Source: a bacterium (GTDB taxonomy: Bacteria > Bdellovibrionota > Bdellovibrionia > Bdellovibrionales > UBA1609). Taken from it: a stretch of 8,789 nt of DNA. A model generated the notes under the pieces. It was not told the DNA's origin. It did no database searches and worked only from the letters and a program-made list of their open reading frames with translations. The stretch spans positions 1-8,789 of the forward strand of contig JAJYHS010000018.1 in assembly GCA_021784635.1 (NCBI GenBank), read 5' to 3'. Both the position numbers and the translations under genes were made by a program. This document shows, piece after piece, positions 6,459-8,789 of the stretch (positions within the stretch are counted from its first letter, which is position 1; each line of letters begins with the position of its first letter).

Positions 6459-7537
6459 CCACTTCAAATCCGCGAAAAAAAAGAATCGTCGTCGTTTGCC
6501 CTGGGCGCGGTTCATACACGAGCGAGAGCTTGGGATATTTTAAACGCGAAACATCTTCGGTCGCGCGCGAGTGGGCCCGAAACGGCGGATGGGCCGCACG
6601 TTTTCAAGAATTTTTGGCGGATCTTGATGAACGGCGCGTGGCCCTTGGCGACCCGGCGATTTCAGAACTCGATAACAAGCCGAAATTTTCTCCGTCGCTT
6701 CACACGCGCGGCGAACATGCATCGCCGCTTATTTACGCGTGCGCCTATCGTGATTTTTTGGCGATCAATCGTGAACAATATGAAATTGTCGCGTTATGCG
6801 GAAATTCTATGGGTTGGTATTTGGCCCTTGCGTTTGGCGAGGCACTCGATTGGACGGGTGCCTTTCATGTGATTCAAACAATGGGTGGCATGATGCGTGA
6901 GGAAATTGTCGGGGGCCAAATCATATATCCAATTGTGAACGAGGAGTGGCAAGTTGATCCAGCCCGCGAGATGATTGTCCATGACGTATTAGAGCGTGCG
7001 CGGGCAGCAAATGCCGGCGAAGCCTATATTTCGATTCGTCTTGGCGGCTACGTCGTGCTTGCCGGCGAAAAAAGAGCGCTTGATTTTCTACTAAAGAATT
7101 TACCGGAGACCGTTAGCCGAAGCCAAGGTCGTGAGACGATTTATCCATTTCAGCTTATCAATCACGCCGCTTTTCACACGCAGCTCATGTTCGATACATC
7201 TCAGCGCGCTTTCGAGGCAATTTCGTCGCAACTGTTTCGCCCTCCTAAAATCCCCTTAGTTGACGGCCGCGGGCATATATGGATGCCGTACTCAACCGAC
7301 GCGCACGCACTTTACGAATACACATTGGGGCACCAAGTTTATGCAATGTACGACTTCACCACGTCGGTCGCTGTAGCGCTTAAAGAATTTATGCCTGATC
7401 AATTATGGCTTCTTGGACCCGGCAACAGCCTCGGTGGAGTACTCGGGCAAATTCTAATTCAAAACAAATGGTGGGGCGTCACCAATAAAGAGCAATTCAA
7501 ATCGAGCGGTTTTGTGGTTTCAGCACCGCAAAGTTAG
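6455..7537 (+). CDS. FabD-like acyltransferase lacking the malonyl-binding arginine
   Basis: Member of the FabD/polyketide acyltransferase fold, 360 residues against about 310 for E. coli FabD, with about 20 extra residues between the N-terminal loop and the nucleophile. Visible features are PGRGS (16-20, usually PGQGS), GNSMG (116-120, usually GHSLG) with nucleophile Ser118, NHAAFHTQLM (236-245) with catalytic His241, GGYVVLAG (197-204) and LGPGNSLGGVL (320-330), which matches the C-terminal GPG loop. The Arg that in FabD lies 25 residues after the Ser and holds the malonyl carboxylate is Met143 here, with no gap in that stretch. Malonyl or methylmalonyl transfer is therefore unlikely, and an uncharged acyl group is more plausible. 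The start overlaps the E1 stop by four bases (ATGA), implying translational coupling and a shared pathway. Automatic annotation would probably read ACP S-malonyltransferase; I consider the family right and the substrate open. Confidence 0.82.
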   Translation: MTTSNPRKKRIVVVCPGRGSYTSESLGYFKRETSSVAREWARNGGWAARFQEFLADLDERRVALGDPAISELDNKPKFSPSLHTRGEHASPLIYACAYRDFLAINREQYEIVALCGNSMGWYLALAFGEALDWTGAFHVIQTMGGMMREEIVGGQIIYPIVNEEWQVDPAREMIVHDVLERARAANAGEAYISIRLGGYVVLAGEKRALDFLLKNLPETVSRSQGRETIYPFQLINHAAFHTQLMFDTSQRAFEAISSQLFRPPKIPLVDGRGHIWMPYSTDAHALYEYTLGHQVYAMYDFTTSVAVALKEFMPDQLWLLGPGNSLGGVLGQILIQNKWWGVTNKEQFKSSGFVVSAPQS

Positions 7538-7588
7538 TGTTTTTGTGCCAGGCCAGCGCAGTTTGGTTTACCCGCCGGCTACGAAAAA
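7538..7588. other. Convergent gap between the acyltransferase and zinc-ribbon genes
   Basis: The stops of two converging genes are 51 bases apart. I looked for a GC-rich stem followed by a T-run on either strand and found none that is convincing, so termination may be factor-dependent or lie inside the opposing genes. Confidence 0.4.
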
Positions 7589-8344
7589 CTACATTTGCCC
7601 TGTCATTTTATTATATTCGCGTGCCATAAACGTTTCGCCTTCAGGGCCGGTGTGGTTGCGAACGTATCTTATAAGGCTTAGCGCGTGTTTAACCTCATGG
7701 ATCTTCATAAGCATGGCAACGTAATGTTGGATCACGGTAATCTGAAGAATTCCGGGTTTGGCCAAGAGCGTGCGCTGATAGTAAACTTGGGCATTTTTAT
7801 AGAAACCGGCGGCATCGAGAAGTTTTGCATAAGAAAAGTCGGCGGCGGGTTTAGTGCCCCCAAGAGAAAAATACTGTTTGAAATTAGCCATGGCTAAATC
7901 CGATTGCCCAAGTTGGCGCTGTAAATCGGCAAGTTGAAATAAGGCAGAGAGATTTTTCTTGCTAGACGGGTTGGCTTGGTCTTTTTGCACCAATTCCGTC
8001 AAGGCCGTCTCTGTGCACTCGTATTTCAATCGCGCGCGGCAAATATCGGCGATTTGGCGCAAGTCATGTGCCGACGCTTGATGGGTCCATTGCTCAATTT
8101 TAAGGGGGATGATTTCAAACGCGTATTGGTCCCATTGTACAAAGTGAATGAATCCGGCGATGGCAAGTATTGCTCCAATGAGGGTCACAGCCAAGAGATG
8201 GCGCTCGTGTTTTTCATCCAATTCTTGTTCGTGATGATTTTGTGTATAACCGCAATGGTTGCAGACAATGACGTCGTCGCGCGAACGACCATCGTCAATA
8301 ATCTGTTTACATCGCGGGCATACGAGATCGACAAAATGGGCCAT
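7589..8344 (-). CDS. Zinc-ribbon, single-TM, TPR-repeat membrane protein
   Basis: Hypothetical membrane protein of 251 residues from the ATG at 8342-8344, chosen because AAGGAG (8356-8351) lies six bases upstream; the frame also runs back to 8410 without such a site. The N-terminus holds a zinc ribbon, CPRC (9-12) and CNHCG (28-32), followed by a charged stretch rich in Glu and His (37-49). One membrane helix follows at about 50-70, then a soluble domain. That domain contains at least two tetratricopeptide-like repeats: LFQLADLQRQLGQSDLAMAN (135-154) and FSYAKLLDAAGFYKNAQVYY (170-189). A weaker helical pair lies at 204-230. With the ribbon in the cytoplasm, the TPR part would face the periplasm and could scaffold protein contacts; Cys102 and Cys110 there could pair. 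Orientation and partners are inferred. No named family comes to mind. Confidence 0.8.
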   Translation of the reverse strand: MAHFVDLVCPRCKQIIDDGRSRDDVIVCNHCGYTQNHHEQELDEKHERHLLAVTLIGAILAIAGFIHFVQWDQYAFEIIPLKIEQWTHQASAHDLRQIADICRARLKYECTETALTELVQKDQANPSSKKNLSALFQLADLQRQLGQSDLAMANFKQYFSLGGTKPAADFSYAKLLDAAGFYKNAQVYYQRTLLAKPGILQITVIQHYVAMLMKIHEVKHALSLIRYVRNHTGPEGETFMAREYNKMTGQM

Positions 8345-8350
8345 GACGGA

Positions 8351-8356
8351 CTCCTT
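8351..8356 (-). promoter_or_regulatory. Ribosome binding site fixing the start of the zinc-ribbon/TPR gene
   Basis: AAGGAG on the minus strand, six bases before the ATG at 8344. It favours this start over the longer frame beginning at 8410 and puts the zinc ribbon near the extreme N-terminus. Confidence 0.7.
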
Positions 8357-8469
8357 TATCTTTGCAGCTAGCGGGATAGCCGACGGCATTTCTCCACTAT
8401 TGGTGATCATGTAGCAATCTTGGCGCCAACTCTACGGTTGCGTTTCGACCCCACTCGTGGAGAAGCAAT

Positions 8470-8613
8470 ATGAAAAAACGACATGACTGTTCTGATTTTT
8501 GTCATTTCAAACTCTTGTCATTTAAAAATTGGAGCTACGATTTTTATTACGATCGCGTCTTTAAAATGTTGCTGCACGAACGAGCGGTGCGGTCGAGCGC
8601 ATCTCCGCTTTGA
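8470..8613 (+). CDS. Doubtful 47-codon ORF with a ribosome binding site
   Basis: An ATG at 8470 follows GGAGAAGCAAT (GGAG seven bases upstream) and opens a 47-codon frame ending with TGA at 8611-8613. The product begins MKKRHDCSDFCHF, is basic and rich in aromatic residues, and has two cysteines near the start. I recognise nothing in it. Its 3' half overlaps, antisense, the end of the minus-strand hydrophobic-protein gene, so only one of the two may be real. The start context is the only support. Confidence 0.2.
   Translation: MKKRHDCSDFCHFKLLSFKNWSYDFYYDRVFKMLLHERAVRSSASPL
8499..8523. repeat. Two direct copies of TTGTCATTT, 16 bases apart
   Basis: Exact 9-base copies at 8499-8507 and 8515-8523 lie in the AT-rich stretch between the zinc-ribbon/TPR gene and the gene at the right edge. 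Each contains TTGTCA, one base from the -35 consensus TTGACA, but no good -10 box follows at the proper distance on the plus strand. They could be tandem binding sites or chance. Confidence 0.3.
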
Positions 8614-8789
8614 AACGGCTTAATTTTGAGCGCAAAACGCCGGGCGGGCGCAAAACGGATTTGATTATGAAAATAGGCGGTTGTCGCTGAAACAAGTCCC
8701 AAAAACAGTGCCGTTTTTGTGGGCGTGGGTAACATAATAGTTGAATAGCCAAATGCTCCCACGACGGTCGCGGTAAGGGACACTTGCTT
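8547..8789 (-). CDS. C-terminal part of a hydrophobic protein, cut by the right edge
   Basis: An open minus-strand frame of 80 codons enters from the right edge and ends with TAA at 8549-8547. The visible part has two hydrophobic stretches, LTATVVGAFGYSTIML and TALFLGLVSATTAYF, that could be membrane helices. A basic, soluble tail of about 40 residues follows (from RFAPARRFALKIKPF). A GTG at 8783-8781 could be a start but has no visible ribosome binding site, so the gene more likely begins outside the window. Codon composition looks like that of its neighbours and better than the alternative minus-strand frame at 8561-8752. No family recognised. Confidence 0.5.
   Translation of the reverse strand, partial: KQVSLTATVVGAFGYSTIMLPTPTKTALFLGLVSATTAYFHNQIRFAPARRFALKIKPFQSGDALDRTARSCSNILKTRS

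Noticed and set aside
6455..7537. Straight annotation as fabD, malonyl-CoA:ACP transacylase
   Set aside because: The malonyl-binding Arg is Met, and the PGQGS and GHSLG signatures are altered. Only the fold family is supported.
7976..8371. A 131-codon open frame on the plus strand opposite the zinc-ribbon/TPR gene
   Set aside because: It is fully antisense to a gene with recognisable zinc-ribbon cysteines, a membrane helix, TPR pattern and a strong ribosome binding site. The plus-strand product has no coherent features.
8561..8752. Alternative 63-codon minus-strand frame at the right edge
   Set aside because: Its composition is erratic (Trp, Cys and Pro scattered), whereas the overlapping frame gives orderly hydrophobic stretches and reaches the window edge.
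1..8789. Mobile elements, CRISPR arrays, tRNA or rRNA genes
   Set aside because: I saw no terminal inverted repeats with a transposase, no regularly spaced repeats and no cloverleaf or rRNA-like sequence by reading. A dedicated scan (tRNAscan-SE, Infernal) would be needed to exclude small RNAs.

Overview
The window looks like ordinary chromosomal DNA of a heterotrophic Gram-negative bacterium. Base composition is moderate and even (roughly half G+C by eye). Genes are closely packed, several gene starts have a good Shine-Dalgarno sequence, and I see no insertion sequence, phage gene, tRNA, rRNA or CRISPR array. The small signal-peptide proteins of unknown function, a zinc-ribbon/TPR membrane protein and a fused 2-oxoacid dehydrogenase E1 would fit a Bdellovibrionota or other former deltaproteobacterial lineage. 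That placement is an impression, not something the sequence proves.

Layout from left to right. Positions 50-1210 (+) encode a major facilitator superfamily transporter whose frame stays open to the left edge. It converges, with only 15 bases between the stops, on a glutaryl-CoA dehydrogenase gene (1226-2395, -). Upstream of gcdH on the same strand is a secreted protein of unknown function (2497-3198, -). A second secreted protein (3438-4046, +) is transcribed divergently from it. The two share a faint motif pattern and look like old paralogues, separated by a 239-base intergenic region that carries an inverted repeat. Next comes a two-gene operon (4164-7537, +): a single-chain E1 alpha+beta thiamine-diphosphate 2-oxoacid dehydrogenase, overlapping by four bases (ATGA) with an FabD-like acyltransferase. 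Then, convergent, comes a zinc-ribbon, single-membrane-helix, TPR protein (7589-8344, -). At the right edge lies the C-terminal end of a hydrophobic protein (8547-8789, -), with a doubtful 47-codon frame on the opposite strand.

The most interesting unit is the E1/acyltransferase pair. The E1 has no E2 (lipoyl acyltransferase) or E3 gene beside it. Its translationally coupled partner keeps the FabD nucleophile Ser and catalytic His, but has Met in place of the Arg that holds the malonyl carboxylate and Arg in place of the conserved Gln of the PGQGS loop. The pair may convert a 2-oxoacid to an acyl thioester and move an uncharged (possibly branched) acyl group to an acyl carrier protein or similar acceptor. 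This is inference. GcdH serves lysine/tryptophan/glutarate breakdown and shows no obvious link to that operon.
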